NCBI GenBank assembly: GCA_014238945.1
Contig: JABAAB010000078.1
Span: forward strand, 1 to 64,000
From: Lysobacterales bacterium
Lineage (GTDB): Bacteria > Pseudomonadota > Gammaproteobacteria > Xanthomonadales > SZUA-36
DNA length: 64,000 bases
Direction of reading: 5' to 3'
The first letter of the stretch is position 1; each line of letters begins with the position of its first letter. This document shows, piece by piece, positions 18,775-28,239 of this stretch. The notes below the pieces were generated by a model that was given only the letters and a program-made list of their open reading frames with translations, searched no databases and was not told the DNA's origin. The position numbers and the translations under genes are program-made.

Positions 18775-19720
18775 AATTCCTCGCCCTTTCCTGTTGATAC
18801 AAATGACCCACAAATTTCACCACGCCGGGGTAGTCATTGATCCATCGATTCACATCTGCGCGCATAGCCTCAGGCATACGCTCCCGTTCGATGCGAATAT
18901 CACTGGTCTTGCCATTACCGAATTCAGGGGGTCGCAACCAGAGTGCCGTCATTGCCGCAAATGCAATATCGGCAAAGTTGGGTGTTTCATCGCCGAGCAG
19001 GGAAACCTGGTCATCGATAATTTGTTGTTCTGTGTCCGCCAGTAGCTTCTCAATGTTGTCCACGACTTTTTTGTAATGGCTGCCAGAGATCTGGAATGCC
19101 CAGCGCATCAGAATGCGCAGCACCGGGAACAAAGCGATCACGGCATATCGTTGCCAGTGGGGAATCCCGGAATGCGTGCAACCCCAGGCATATTGCGTCA
19201 ATTCCCGGTCACCGAGTACATGGTAGTAAACCCAGACCTGCAGGTCACGGCCATAACGGTCCACTTTTTCTTCCAGTTCCAGCCTGTCCTTTGTTGGTCG
19301 CAGAAATCCTGCCCTGTGTTTCGGTTCGCTGCAATAGGCTCCCCATAGGTACCGCAGGATCTCGGGTGAATTTCCGATTTTTGACTGCACCCCACCGGTA
19401 CGGAACTTGAGTTGAGGAACCGATCGGCCGGTGAAAAACGCACCCAGAACACCGACCATTTGACGTTCGGTATATTCTATCCCCAGCCTGTCCATGCACC
19501 AGCGTACTTTCTCTGCATAGTGACTGAGCGTGATGGTTTCAAGTTCAAGTTCGGGGACCCGGGCAGGGGCAATAAATCCACTGAGGGTTATGGCCCAACG
19601 CCACAACAGAGCCAGTATCACCAGGGCCAACGCCCCGGCGGTCGAGATCCCGTACCACGCCACCAGAACCGGTAGCATCAATAGAAAAAAGGTATGTAGC
19701 AGTATGCGTTTGCCTGTCAT
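18761..19720 (-). CDS. membrane-anchored glutathione S-transferase-like protein
   Basis: This 319-residue protein opens with two hydrophobic helices (about residues 4-26 and 28-50), then a thioredoxin-fold GST N-domain (ELETITLSHYAEKVRWCMDRLGIEYTERQM, about 57-87) and a helical C-domain ending with a NFADIAFAAMTALWLRPPEF segment. The SHYAEKVRWC stretch is the usual start of this GST subgroup. Cytosolic GSTs lack such an anchor, so the fusion is unusual. It is the first gene of the pair with cfa, with which it overlaps; a role in repair or modification of membrane lipids is a reasonable inference but not shown. Confidence 0.8.
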   Translation of the reverse strand: MTGKRILLHTFFLLMLPVLVAWYGISTAGALALVILALLWRWAITLSGFIAPARVPELELETITLSHYAEKVRWCMDRLGIEYTERQMVGVLGAFFTGRSVPQLKFRTGGVQSKIGNSPEILRYLWGAYCSEPKHRAGFLRPTKDRLELEEKVDRYGRDLQVWVYYHVLGDRELTQYAWGCTHSGIPHWQRYAVIALFPVLRILMRWAFQISGSHYKKVVDNIEKLLADTEQQIIDDQVSLLGDETPNFADIAFAAMTALWLRPPEFGNGKTSDIRIERERMPEAMRADVNRWINDYPGVVKFVGHLYQQERARNYGNG

Positions 19721-19773
19721 GGCGACATAGTACCGTCAGCGGTGTTCAATTTATACAAACCGCTAAAGATCCG

Positions 19774-20010
19774 TTACCCTCTCCTGGCGCATGGTAACGG
19801 ACCCCGGACAGGCACACCCGATTTAGCAATTAGTGCCAGTTCCTGCCCGATTTCATCAACTGATTTAAAGCGAAAACGTTTCTGGGGTTGGGTATACATT
19901 CCGCAAAATGTGCAATTGTTCCAGGAACAATCAATGGTTACCCGCAGGACAAGGTTGTTTGCCTCCGAAGGAGGACGAAACAATGGTTCAACGTACCCGG
20001 CCTTGATCAT
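19774..20010 (-). pseudogene. radical SAM protein, N-terminal stub
   Basis: The frame starts MIKAGYVEPLFRPPSEANNLVLRVTIDCSWNNCTFCGMYTQPQKRFRFKSVDEIGQELALIA. This is the opening of a radical SAM family with a CX4CX2C cluster motif (CSWNNCTFC), where the three Cys bind the 4Fe-4S cluster. The sequence then diverges (KSGVPVRGPLPCARRG) and stops after about 78 residues, whereas such proteins have 300 or more. The TIM barrel and all later SAM-binding motifs are missing, so it is a truncated relic. An in-frame extension upstream reaches 20175 but does not look like this family. No ribosome site is evident. Confidence 0.65.
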
Positions 20011-20173
20011 GGGTAAATTATGCCGGAGTTCATTAATTGCAAAAACCTGTATACCGGTTGGAGGATTATTGAATTGAACAATCGGCTCATCTGACCGCTG
20101 GGAGTATTTTACATCTCCACTGGTTTCACCCAGAATAAACCTGTAATTTCCAAATATCCCAAGGGAGACAAAC

Positions 20174-21790
20174 ATGCTGGGTCTGATGCAGGACTACCCA
20201 TTGCTGGTGCATACGGTACTTGACCATGCCGCTTTGAACCATGGAGAGCGCGAAATGGTCACGCGCTCCATAGAGGGCCCGATGAGACGCTATAACTACC
20301 GGGACCTGCGGGTGCGATCACTGCGGGTCGCCAAGGCACTGCAACTCGAAGGTGTCGGTATCGGTGACCGCATTGCCACCATGGCCTGGAATACCGACCG
20401 TCATGTCGAAACCTGGTACGGCATCATGGGTCTGGGTGCCATCTGCCACACCTTGAATCCACGACTTTTTGCCGAACAGCTGATTTACATCATCAATCAC
20501 GCGGAAGACCGGATCCTGTTTATCGACCTGACCTTTGTTCCTTTGGCCGAGGCCATAGCGGCCCATTTGCCCACCATCACCAAGTACATCATCCTGACCG
20601 ATGACGAGCATATGCCGGAGACCAGCTTGGCCAACGCAGTTGCCTTTGAAACCTGGCTTGACGGTGCCGACGCGGATTTTTCCTGGGCATCCTTTGATGA
20701 AAACACCGCTGCCGCACTGTGTTATACCTCCGGCACCACCGGTAACCCCAAGGGTGTGCTGTATTCCCACCGCTCCAATGTATTGCATGGCCTGATGTGC
20801 AACCAACCGGATGTACTGGGGGTGAATTCTTCCGATAACATCCTGCCGATCGTACCGATGTTCCATGCCAATGCCTGGGCCTTGACCTATGCCGTACCCA
20901 CTGCGGGTGCCAGCCTGATCATGCCCGGAGCCGGAATGGATGGAAGGAGCATTTATGAACTGCTGGATACAGAAAAAGTATCCGCTTCGGCTGCCGTGCC
21001 GACGGTGTGGCTTGGTCTGCTCCAGCACCTGAAGGAAAACGACCTGGAACTGCCCTGGCTGAAACGTGTACTCATCGGTGGTGCTGCCTGCCCCCGCATG
21101 ATGATAGAAACACTGGAAAACAAATATGACGTGGAAGTGATCCATGGCTGGGGCATGACCGAGATGTCACCGGTGGGCACTACCGGCAAGATGAAGAATT
21201 CAACCATGCACCTCAAGGGTGAAGAACTCATCAAATTGAAATTGAAGCAGGGCCGCACACCGTACATGGTGGAAATGAAAATCGTGGACGACGATGGCAA
21301 TGAATTGCCACGAGATGGAAAAACCGCAGGGCACCTGCTGGTTCGCGGGCCTGCGGTTTCGAGTGCATATTACAATCACGACAAGAGTATTCTGCTGGAA
21401 GGTGGCTGGTTTGATTCCGGTGATATTGCCCACATCGATGAACTGGGCTACATGCAGATAACCGACCGGGACAAGGATGTGATCAAGTCCGGTGGCGAAT
21501 GGATATCATCCATTGAAATTGAAAATACGGCGATTGGTTGCGAGGGAATTGCAGAGGCTGCCGTGATCGGAATTGCACACCCCAAGTGGACAGAGCGGCC
21601 CTTGTTGATCGTGGTCCGAGAGACCGGGTCCGAAGTGAGTGAAAATGAAATCCTGGCCTACCTTGATGGAAAAATTGCTAAATGGTGGATCCCGGAAGCG
21701 GTGGAATTTATCGACGAGATCCCACACACGGCAACCGGCAAGATACAGAAAATGAAGTTGCGTGAGCAGTTCGGTGGTTACAGGTTTTAA
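20174..21790 (+). CDS. fatty-acyl-CoA synthetase (AMP-binding)
   Basis: This 538-residue adenylating enzyme activates a fatty or aryl acid to its acyl-CoA via an acyl-adenylate. The motifs are complete: P-loop [11 protein letters not shown] (about 187-197), PMFHANAW, the A5 motif [46 protein letters not shown] (A7-A8 hinge), and the A10 Lys in [15 protein letters not shown]. The pattern is that of medium/long-chain acyl-CoA ligases of the AlkK/FadD type. AAGGGAG lies six bases before the ATG. It is transcribed away from the radical SAM stub; the next gene, an S41 peptidase, begins 128 bases downstream. The true chain length preference is unknown. Confidence 0.92.
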   Translation: MLGLMQDYPLLVHTVLDHAALNHGEREMVTRSIEGPMRRYNYRDLRVRSLRVAKALQLEGVGIGDRIATMAWNTDRHVETWYGIMGLGAICHTLNPRLFAEQLIYIINHAEDRILFIDLTFVPLAEAIAAHLPTITKYIILTDDEHMPETSLANAVAFETWLDGADADFSWASFDENTAAALCYTSGTTGNPKGVLYSHRSNVLHGLMCNQPDVLGVNSSDNILPIVPMFHANAWALTYAVPTAGASLIMPGAGMDGRSIYELLDTEKVSASAAVPTVWLGLLQHLKENDLELPWLKRVLIGGAACPRMMIETLENKYDVEVIHGWGMTEMSPVGTTGKMKNSTMHLKGEELIKLKLKQGRTPYMVEMKIVDDDGNELPRDGKTAGHLLVRGPAVSSAYYNHDKSILLEGGWFDSGDIAHIDELGYMQITDRDKDVIKSGGEWISSIEIENTAIGCEGIAEAAVIGIAHPKWTERPLLIVVRETGSEVSENEILAYLDGKIAKWWIPEAVEFIDEIPHTATGKIQKMKLREQFGGYRF

Positions 21791-21918
21791 TCGTCGTGGC
21801 AACCGGGCCATTGAGTATTGAACAGATCCTGAAGTAATTATTGCAACGAAACACCAGCGTAGTCCGTCTCCTTGGAAACAAGTTAACTTCCCAATTGATT
21901 CACAGGAGACCCCTACGA

Positions 21919-23238
21919 ATGAAATCCAGCTTGATCCATACGGCAATATTGACTGTCTTACTGGCGTTTTTGCATTGGCCTGCGGCGCAGGCTAGCCTTA
22001 CACCCGAACAACGGACCACCGCGGTCGAGGCCATTGCAAAGGTGATTGAAGAAGAATATTACGACGCCCAACGTGCCGAGGAAATTTCGACCAAACTGAC
22101 TTCTGCCCTTGGGTTCGGAGAATTCAGCAAGCTCTCAGAAGCCGGCGCGCTGGCAGATGAATTGACCCGGCGATTGCGCCAGGAAGATCGTCATTTCAAT
22201 GTCAGATTTAATCCACAGCAGAAAACAGGATCCCAACCGGGCCATGACGGTCATGACGAAGACCGGCAATCCGACCAGAGGCGGGCAATGAGTCGCGCCC
22301 ATTACGGTTTTGAACGGGTTGAAATCCTGCCTGGCAATATTGGCTATATTGACTTACGTATGTTCGCCCCGATCGAAGCCGGGGAGAAGACCGCCACGGC
22401 CGCATTGAATTTTCTCGCCAATACCGATGCGGTAATCATTGATCTGCGTAACAACGGAGGTGGCTCACCCTCCATGGTGCAGTTCCTGATCAGCCATTTT
22501 CTGAATTTGCAAGATCCCGTCATCATCAATACATTCGTTAGCCGCACACGTGAACACCCCAGACAAATGTGGTCTCCGCCCTCTCACCCGGCGGGATACA
22601 GACCTGACACCCCGCTGTTTGTTCTCACCTCGGCAGGAACGGGTTCGGCCGCCGAAGGGTTTTCCTACCACCTGCGTGCCATGGAAAGGGCAACCCTGAT
22701 CGGGGAAACCACCTATGGTGCCGGTAATCCGGGTGACACATTTTTTCTGGAAAGTGGCTTTTCAGTATTTGTATCTACGGGTTCGGCACGCAACCCGATA
22801 ACGAAAACAAACTGGGAAGGCACGGGTGTGCAACCACACATCAAGATCCCTGCCGATGGAGCACTCGATGAATCGCTGTCAATGCTCTATCAGGAATTGG
22901 AAGAAGCAACACAGGACCCGTTGCAATCGCTGGCGCTGAACTGGGCCGGGGAGATGTTGGCTGCCCGTAGAAATCCGGTTTCCCCGAAGACAACTGAGCT
23001 CGGGCGTTATGCAGGTGACTACGGAATACGAAAGACCTTTATTGAAGAAGACCGTCTAATGTACCAGCGCGAGGGTTCGGAGCCTTATGCACTGGTCGCG
23101 TTGGGCAACCATCGCTTTACGTTCCACAACGACAATGGTTACAGGATTGTTTTTGAAATGGACAACGATGGGCACAGCAAGCAAATGAACTTGCTGGTCA
23201 GCGACGGCAGTGAAATCCCCAATCAGCGGATTGACTAG
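21919..23238 (+). CDS. S41-family peptidase (tail-specific/IRBP-like), exported
   Basis: The chosen ATG follows AGGAGA and gives a signal peptide (LIHTAILTVLLAFLHWPAAQA) on a 439-residue periplasmic protein. The N-terminal helical domain (EQRTTAVEAIAKVIEEEYYDAQRAEEISTKL) matches IRBP-type S41 peptidases, which lack a PDZ domain. The catalytic core has IGYIDLRMF, DLRNNGGGSPSMVQFLISHF and the nucleophile region LTSAGTGSAAEGFSYHL; the last Ser is the presumed nucleophile. A beta-rich C-terminal extension (ELGRYAGDYGIRKTFIEEDRLMYQREG) is common in the group. It probably hydrolyses small peptides or processes periplasmic proteins; the substrate is unknown. Confidence 0.85.
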   Translation: MKSSLIHTAILTVLLAFLHWPAAQASLTPEQRTTAVEAIAKVIEEEYYDAQRAEEISTKLTSALGFGEFSKLSEAGALADELTRRLRQEDRHFNVRFNPQQKTGSQPGHDGHDEDRQSDQRRAMSRAHYGFERVEILPGNIGYIDLRMFAPIEAGEKTATAALNFLANTDAVIIDLRNNGGGSPSMVQFLISHFLNLQDPVIINTFVSRTREHPRQMWSPPSHPAGYRPDTPLFVLTSAGTGSAAEGFSYHLRAMERATLIGETTYGAGNPGDTFFLESGFSVFVSTGSARNPITKTNWEGTGVQPHIKIPADGALDESLSMLYQELEEATQDPLQSLALNWAGEMLAARRNPVSPKTTELGRYAGDYGIRKTFIEEDRLMYQREGSEPYALVALGNHRFTFHNDNGYRIVFEMDNDGHSKQMNLLVSDGSEIPNQRID

Positions 23239-23324
23239 CCGGACCTGGTCCTGCTCTGCTGCTAACAAGCATGACGGCACATTTGCTTGACAAGCAGGGA
23301 TTAATCTATCAATCTCACATTCGA

Positions 23325-23525
23325 GTCTGCAGGTGTCCTTCTGACTGCTCAGTCAGGGGATTAAACGGGAAGACGGTGCGCCAATCACAGGCTATTCCGT
23401 CGCTGCCCCCGCAACGGTAGGCGAAGGTATGGGTCATCGCAGCCACTGTGCTTGGGCATGGGAAGGCGACCCGTCAGAGGCGATCAAAATTCGCCCTTCG
23501 CAAGCCCGGAGACCGGCCAGCAGTT
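23325..23525 (+). promoter_or_regulatory. cobalamin riboswitch
   Basis: The leader of the BtuB-like gene contains the conserved blocks of a B12 riboswitch in order: GGTGTCCTT, TTAAACGGGAA (23371-23381), CCGTCGCTGCCCCCGCAACGG (about 23397-23417), GCCACTG (23441-23447), GGGAAGGC, and the B12 box CGCAAGCCCGGAGACCGGCC at about 23500-23519. Binding of adenosylcobalamin or its relatives would repress expression of the receptor downstream. About 145 bases separate the aptamer from the start codon, enough for an expression platform, but no U-tract terminator is evident, so control is likely at translation. Confidence 0.93.
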
Positions 23526-23669
23526 TTATTCACTTGTGCAATCGCGGCGGGCGGAGGCATGTGGGTACTGACTCCCCGGCACCACCAGTAACCAGGAACA
23601 GTCTCCCAGCTTCAACCGGCCACCAAGCGCAACCCCGCGCGTTCGGGTGAGAACGTCCTGGAAATTGAG

Positions 23670-25619
23670 ATGACAAAACAAACCACCACGGCCGGCACCG
23701 CCAGAGCCGCAATAATTTTTATGCTCTTGATCAGCTTGCAACTGCAGGCTGAGGAAGCCCTTAAGCTTGAGGATATGCTGGTTACCGCCGGTCTTTACCC
23801 GGTTTCCACCCGCGATGTCGCCAGTTCCATCACGGTGATTACACGCGCGGAGATCGAACAAAAACAGGCCAGCTATCTGTCCGACCTATTACGCGATGTA
23901 CCAGGATTTGCGGTAAGCCAGGCAGGTGGACCGGGTACGCAAACCCAGATACGGGTACGGGGCGCGGAAGCCAATCACCTGCTGGTTTTGATCGACGGTG
24001 TGCGTGCCAACGACCCGGCATTGAGTGACGAATTTCAGTACCAGTTTGCCCTGACATCCAATATTGAACGCATCGAAATCATTCGAGGCCCACAGAGCGC
24101 AACCTGGGGTGGTGACGCGGTGGCCGGTGTAATCAATATTATCCGCAGTAAAGACGTAGAGAGCCCTTATATGCGAAGCCACATCGAAGGCGGCTCCTTC
24201 GGTACATTCAACCTGGCAGCAGACGGTGGCTACGCGGGTGAAGTATTTCACCTGACCGGGGGTGCAGCGTGGCTGAAAACCGATGGCACCAACATATCCC
24301 GAACCGGTTCCGAAAAGGACGGATCAGAAAATGCCACGATCAATATTGCGGTCAAATCCGACCCCGGTGATGTCATCAGCCTGCGTTTCTCAGGCCAGGT
24401 TGTAGACAGTACCAACGAATTTGATGACATTGATTTCTTTGTCACGGGTCTACCCACAGATGCCGACCGGGAAACCGAATCCCGACAGTCCTTTCTGAGC
24501 GCCGAGGCCAGTACGGACCCAAATGACAGCCCCTGGTCCGGAACGTTTTCGCTCAACTGGATGGATTCTGAAAATGATAATTTTGGTGATGGACTCTGGA
24601 CCAGTTCCACCAGCGCGCAAACACTCGAATATCGACTGCGTGGGGGAGTGAACCTCGGTCAAGGTGCGATCAGTAACCACCGCATCAGTTTTGCTCTGGA
24701 GAGTGAGGATGTGGACTTCTCACAACGCGGCGAGGCCTCGCCTTTTGGTGACCCCAACCAGGACCAGTCCTACGATGTCGCGGGCTACGCGCTGGAGTAT
24801 GTTGGCAGACCGATCACTGGATTCAGTTGGACCCTGAGTGGCCGACTGGATGACTACAGTGACTTTGGTGACGCGCACACCTGGCAAGTGGCGGCATCCT
24901 ACCAACTGACCGACGGGCTGCGAATACGGGGATCAATGGGTACGGGTTCCAAGGCACCGACGTTTACCGAGAGATTTGGCTATTTTGAAGATTACTTTAT
25001 CGGCAACCCCGATCTGAAACCGGAATCTTCACGTAGCTGGGAAGTTGGTCTGGACAGTACTTTTGACGATGGCCGGTACCAGTTTCAACTGGTCTGGTTT
25101 GACCAGGATCTGCGTGATGAGATTGATGGCTTCGTATTTGATCTCGACACATTCCTGTTCACAGCCCGGAACAAAACCAGTGACAGCCAGCGAAAAGGAC
25201 TGGAAGCGGTCTTTGACGCAGTCGTAAGCGAAGTATTCACCCTTTCTGCCTCTTACACCTATACGGATGCAACCGAGGAAGATGCCGGCGGGCAGTCCCT
25301 GCGCGAAGTCAGACGTCCCAAACACATGGCCACTGTTGCAGCCAACTACGGTTTTGCTGACAATCGCGGCAATCTGAATCTCAATCTGAACTATAGCGGG
25401 ACGCAACTGGACCTGTTCTTCTCACCCGTGACATTTGCATCGGAACGGGTGGAAATGGGTGCCTACACCTTACTCGATCTGGCCACGTCCTGGAAATTGA
25501 CAAAAACCATGGAACTGACCGGCCGGGTCAGCAACCTGCTGGATGAAGACTACGAAGAAATCCTGGGTTTTGCACGCCCCGGACGTGCCGTCTTCGCTGG
25601 TTTGCGGGGACGGTTTTAA
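23670..25619 (+). CDS. btuB: TonB-dependent vitamin B12 receptor, BtuB-like
   Basis: This 649-residue outer-membrane receptor has a signal peptide (about residues 1-27), a TonB box region after EEALKLEDMLVTAG, and a plug domain carrying ITVITRAEIEQKQASYLSDLLRDVPGFAVSQAGGPGTQTQIRVRGAEANHLLVLIDGVRANDP. The barrel ends with the canonical aromatic C terminus FAGLRGRF. NPDLKPESSRSWEVGLDS and RVSNLLDEDYEE are typical receptor motifs. Control by a cobalamin riboswitch and similarity to BtuB make B12 or another corrinoid the likely ligand. No btuCDF or cobalamin synthesis genes are in the window, so inner-membrane transport must be encoded elsewhere. Confidence 0.93.
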   Translation: MTKQTTTAGTARAAIIFMLLISLQLQAEEALKLEDMLVTAGLYPVSTRDVASSITVITRAEIEQKQASYLSDLLRDVPGFAVSQAGGPGTQTQIRVRGAEANHLLVLIDGVRANDPALSDEFQYQFALTSNIERIEIIRGPQSATWGGDAVAGVINIIRSKDVESPYMRSHIEGGSFGTFNLAADGGYAGEVFHLTGGAAWLKTDGTNISRTGSEKDGSENATINIAVKSDPGDVISLRFSGQVVDSTNEFDDIDFFVTGLPTDADRETESRQSFLSAEASTDPNDSPWSGTFSLNWMDSENDNFGDGLWTSSTSAQTLEYRLRGGVNLGQGAISNHRISFALESEDVDFSQRGEASPFGDPNQDQSYDVAGYALEYVGRPITGFSWTLSGRLDDYSDFGDAHTWQVAASYQLTDGLRIRGSMGTGSKAPTFTERFGYFEDYFIGNPDLKPESSRSWEVGLDSTFDDGRYQFQLVWFDQDLRDEIDGFVFDLDTFLFTARNKTSDSQRKGLEAVFDAVVSEVFTLSASYTYTDATEEDAGGQSLREVRRPKHMATVAANYGFADNRGNLNLNLNYSGTQLDLFFSPVTFASERVEMGAYTLLDLATSWKLTKTMELTGRVSNLLDEDYEEILGFARPGRAVFAGLRGRF

Positions 25620-25904
25620 TGTTCACACCTATCGGATGACGTCGGACCTGTATACTGCACCCCAGCCAAGCCCCGATTTTCGGTCAAATCTGGTCTCGGC
25701 CACGTCGACCGGCCAGGGTTAACTGCCACTTAAAAATTCAACATCGATATACTGATGGAGGGCCGGAATGTACACCAGCAGGGTCATCTCAATTATGATT
25801 TTTGCACATCACACGTCTAATTCACTGTGATGCCAGTCTCCGGCCTGACCCATGAGGCAGTTACATTGCATAAAGCTCCAAACATAAAGCAAATCAGTTG
25901 ATCC

Positions 25905-26600
25905 ATGACGAAGAAGAACGCACCCAGACCTTACACACTGATACTGACCATCGGTGTCGGTGCGTTGGTATTGCTGTCACTGGCATGGCCACGCTTGAGG
26001 GCAAGTTTCAGTTACCTGCCTGTGGACACAGCCATTTCCAACTATTGGAAAGACAGGACCATGGACCAGCAACAACTCACCGGTCTGATTGCAAGAGCAC
26101 GTGAATCGAACGGCTTACATGATCACTACCGATACTGGGAAGGACTCAGCGAATTGCAAATGCTCTCCGCCCAGGATCCGGAAAAATCATTCTGGCAACG
26201 CCGCCAGGCATTAGAACAAACCATACTTGCTGCAGAGGAAGTGGTCAGTAGGGCTCCTGCAAAGCCAAGAACCTGGCTACGTATAGCCCGCGTCAAAGCG
26301 TACCTGCAGTATCCTGATGAGCAGGTGACCGTGGCCCTGAAGATGTCCATTCTTACCGGCAGAGTGGAGCCCACGTTGATGATAACGAGACTTGAGTTGG
26401 GTCTGAACTATCTGGCCAGGCTGGATACCGAGGCCGTATTATTGATCCGCGACCAGGTAGTATTGACCTGGTCACTTCACAGAAATCTGATGTTGAGCCA
26501 GATGAAGTCCGGAGCGCTGGATTTCAAACTTATTCATGACTTGCTATCCGGGTATAACGACTCCTTCCTCGCTGAACTGGGAGCCGGTCTTGATGAGTAA
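25905..26600 (+). CDS. membrane-anchored helical protein next to O-antigen ligase
   Basis: This 231-residue protein has one N-terminal transmembrane helix (YTLILTIGVGALVLLSLAW) and a soluble, mostly helical domain with TPR-like segments (PAKPRTWLRIARVKAYLQYPDEQVTVALKMSIL). No enzyme motif is visible. It lies directly before an O-antigen ligase-like gene on the same strand with 57 bases between, and small TPR-like partners are often encoded with such polymerases. A role in surface polysaccharide assembly is inferred from context only. The 285 bases before it are empty apart from a weak presumptive promoter. Confidence 0.6.
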   Translation: MTKKNAPRPYTLILTIGVGALVLLSLAWPRLRASFSYLPVDTAISNYWKDRTMDQQQLTGLIARARESNGLHDHYRYWEGLSELQMLSAQDPEKSFWQRRQALEQTILAAEEVVSRAPAKPRTWLRIARVKAYLQYPDEQVTVALKMSILTGRVEPTLMITRLELGLNYLARLDTEAVLLIRDQVVLTWSLHRNLMLSQMKSGALDFKLIHDLLSGYNDSFLAELGAGLDE

Positions 26601-26657
26601 TCCATTGCCAGAGTTCAGGCGACCAGTGCACGGACGGTCCAGGGCTCGGGTACAGGG

Positions 26658-28013
26658 GTGAGTATCTTGCTTCACAGACTGCTGTTAATACTGGTGATAC
26701 TGGCACCCCTGCCGCTGGGTAGTAACAGAGAATGGTCATGGACCCTGTGTGCCTTTGTCGTATCAGTTATTTCGCTGGGATGGGTGTTACAGTCGATAAT
26801 CAATCCCGGCAGGGTTCATCGATTCCCGCCGCTACCCGTGACCGTTTTGTTCCTTTCAGTCTGTACCTGGGCCTGGGTGCAAACCTGGAACGTGGTACCG
26901 CTGAATTGGCAGCATCCGCTCTGGAACATGGGTGCCGAGGCACTTGGTCTGCCACTTTCAGGCAGTGTTTCACTTTCCGCTGAAGACAGTGTTACTGCCG
27001 TCATGCGACTGCTTTGCTATGGCCTGGTATTTTTTCTGTCCTTCCAGTTTGGCCGGCAACGTGGATTGGCGCTTTCGGCTTTCAAGTGGCTGGCTTTTGC
27101 CGGTTTCTGCTATGCCATTTATGGTCTGGTCATATTTTGGGGGGACAACCCGAGCCTGCTCTGGTTTCATGATGAAAGTTTCAGGGGTGATGTCAGAAGC
27201 ACCTTCGTCAACCGAAATTCCTTCGCAACCTACCTGGGATTGTCGTTATTGTGCGCGATCGCAGTCTTTTATCAACAGGTCATGGGCAAAAGGCTTGCAG
27301 CCTATACCCTGCCAAGAGACAGACAATCGCAGATCGAACAGTTTGTATTACAGGTATGGAAACCATTGGCAGCGATACTGCTGATGACTTCGGCACTAAT
27401 TCTGACCCACTCCAGGGGTGGGTTTCTGAGTACGCTGTCTGGCGGTCTGGTGCTGGTGTTGCTTTTGAATCATCGTCAACGCATCAAGAGCAACAGGTCG
27501 AAGGTGGTACTGGGAGGGGCAGTGCTGGTATCCATAGTTGCCTTTGTTTTGACCTCTGAAGTGCTGTTGAAAAGAATTGACCGCCTTACCGTCGACAGCG
27601 AATCCCGCATGCAGGTTTATCAACTGACCACAGATGCCATTACGGACAATCCGGTGCTTGGTTTTGGTTACGGAACCTTTACTGACAGTTTCCGGCTTTA
27701 CCGGGATGACAAGCTGGGCGCCCACTTTGACAAGACCCACAATACCTATCTTGAAAATATCTTTGAATTGGGCTGGCCAGTGGCCGGTGCCCTGTTTCTT
27801 TGCATCATATGGATAACGGTCCTGTGTCTGATTGGCGCCCGGGTTCGCGGCAAGGACTGGGTATTTCCCGCCACGGGTGTTGCGGCGAGTGTGCTTGTCG
27901 GTATTCATTCCCTGTTTGATTTCAGTCTGCAAATGCCGGCAATCGCCATCACCTATGCGTGCCTGCTCGGCACTGCATGTGCGCAATCCTATTCGTCAAG
28001 GCTGTCTGTTTGA
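26658..28013 (+). CDS. O-antigen ligase/polymerase-family membrane protein
   Basis: This 451-residue protein (GTG start) has about eleven transmembrane helices and the large periplasmic loop of the Wzy_C/WaaL family. Diagnostic stretches are RSTFVNRNSFATYLGLSLLCAIAV, ALILTHSRGGFLSTL and the catalytic-loop region NPVLGFGYGTFTDSFRLYRDDKLGAHFDKTHNTYLENIFELGWP, including the conserved Arg and His. Such proteins join undecaprenyl-linked glycans to lipid A core or another acceptor, or polymerise them. Which reaction this copy performs cannot be read from sequence. No other glycan genes surround it, so it may act on a polymer made elsewhere. Confidence 0.85.
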   Translation: MSILLHRLLLILVILAPLPLGSNREWSWTLCAFVVSVISLGWVLQSIINPGRVHRFPPLPVTVLFLSVCTWAWVQTWNVVPLNWQHPLWNMGAEALGLPLSGSVSLSAEDSVTAVMRLLCYGLVFFLSFQFGRQRGLALSAFKWLAFAGFCYAIYGLVIFWGDNPSLLWFHDESFRGDVRSTFVNRNSFATYLGLSLLCAIAVFYQQVMGKRLAAYTLPRDRQSQIEQFVLQVWKPLAAILLMTSALILTHSRGGFLSTLSGGLVLVLLLNHRQRIKSNRSKVVLGGAVLVSIVAFVLTSEVLLKRIDRLTVDSESRMQVYQLTTDAITDNPVLGFGYGTFTDSFRLYRDDKLGAHFDKTHNTYLENIFELGWPVAGALFLCIIWITVLCLIGARVRGKDWVFPATGVAASVLVGIHSLFDFSLQMPAIAITYACLLGTACAQSYSSRLSV

Positions 28014-28239
28014 ACTTTCCTGACTACTTGTGTTGATTACAACCGCTTCTGAATCAGTGAATTCCTGACAGATACGAAGTTATACCCCGGTAGAAATGTA
28101 ATATTTGTAACATCGCACCCATTTCCGCGAGCCCCGATTTGACACCCCGGCACCATCTCCGGTGGTCACAATTTCAAAACCGGAAAAAATTCGCTCCGTT
28201 GGCTCAGACGAGATTGCGGTGGCGGGTAACAGTTTCGCC

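Noticed and set aside
20318-21145. Minus-strand frame of 275 residues inside the acyl-CoA synthetase
   Set aside because: Antisense to the adenylation motifs, with Gly/His-rich composition typical of shadows.
24248-24610. Minus-strand frame inside btuB
   Set aside because: Shadow of receptor sequence, Ser-rich, no supporting signal.
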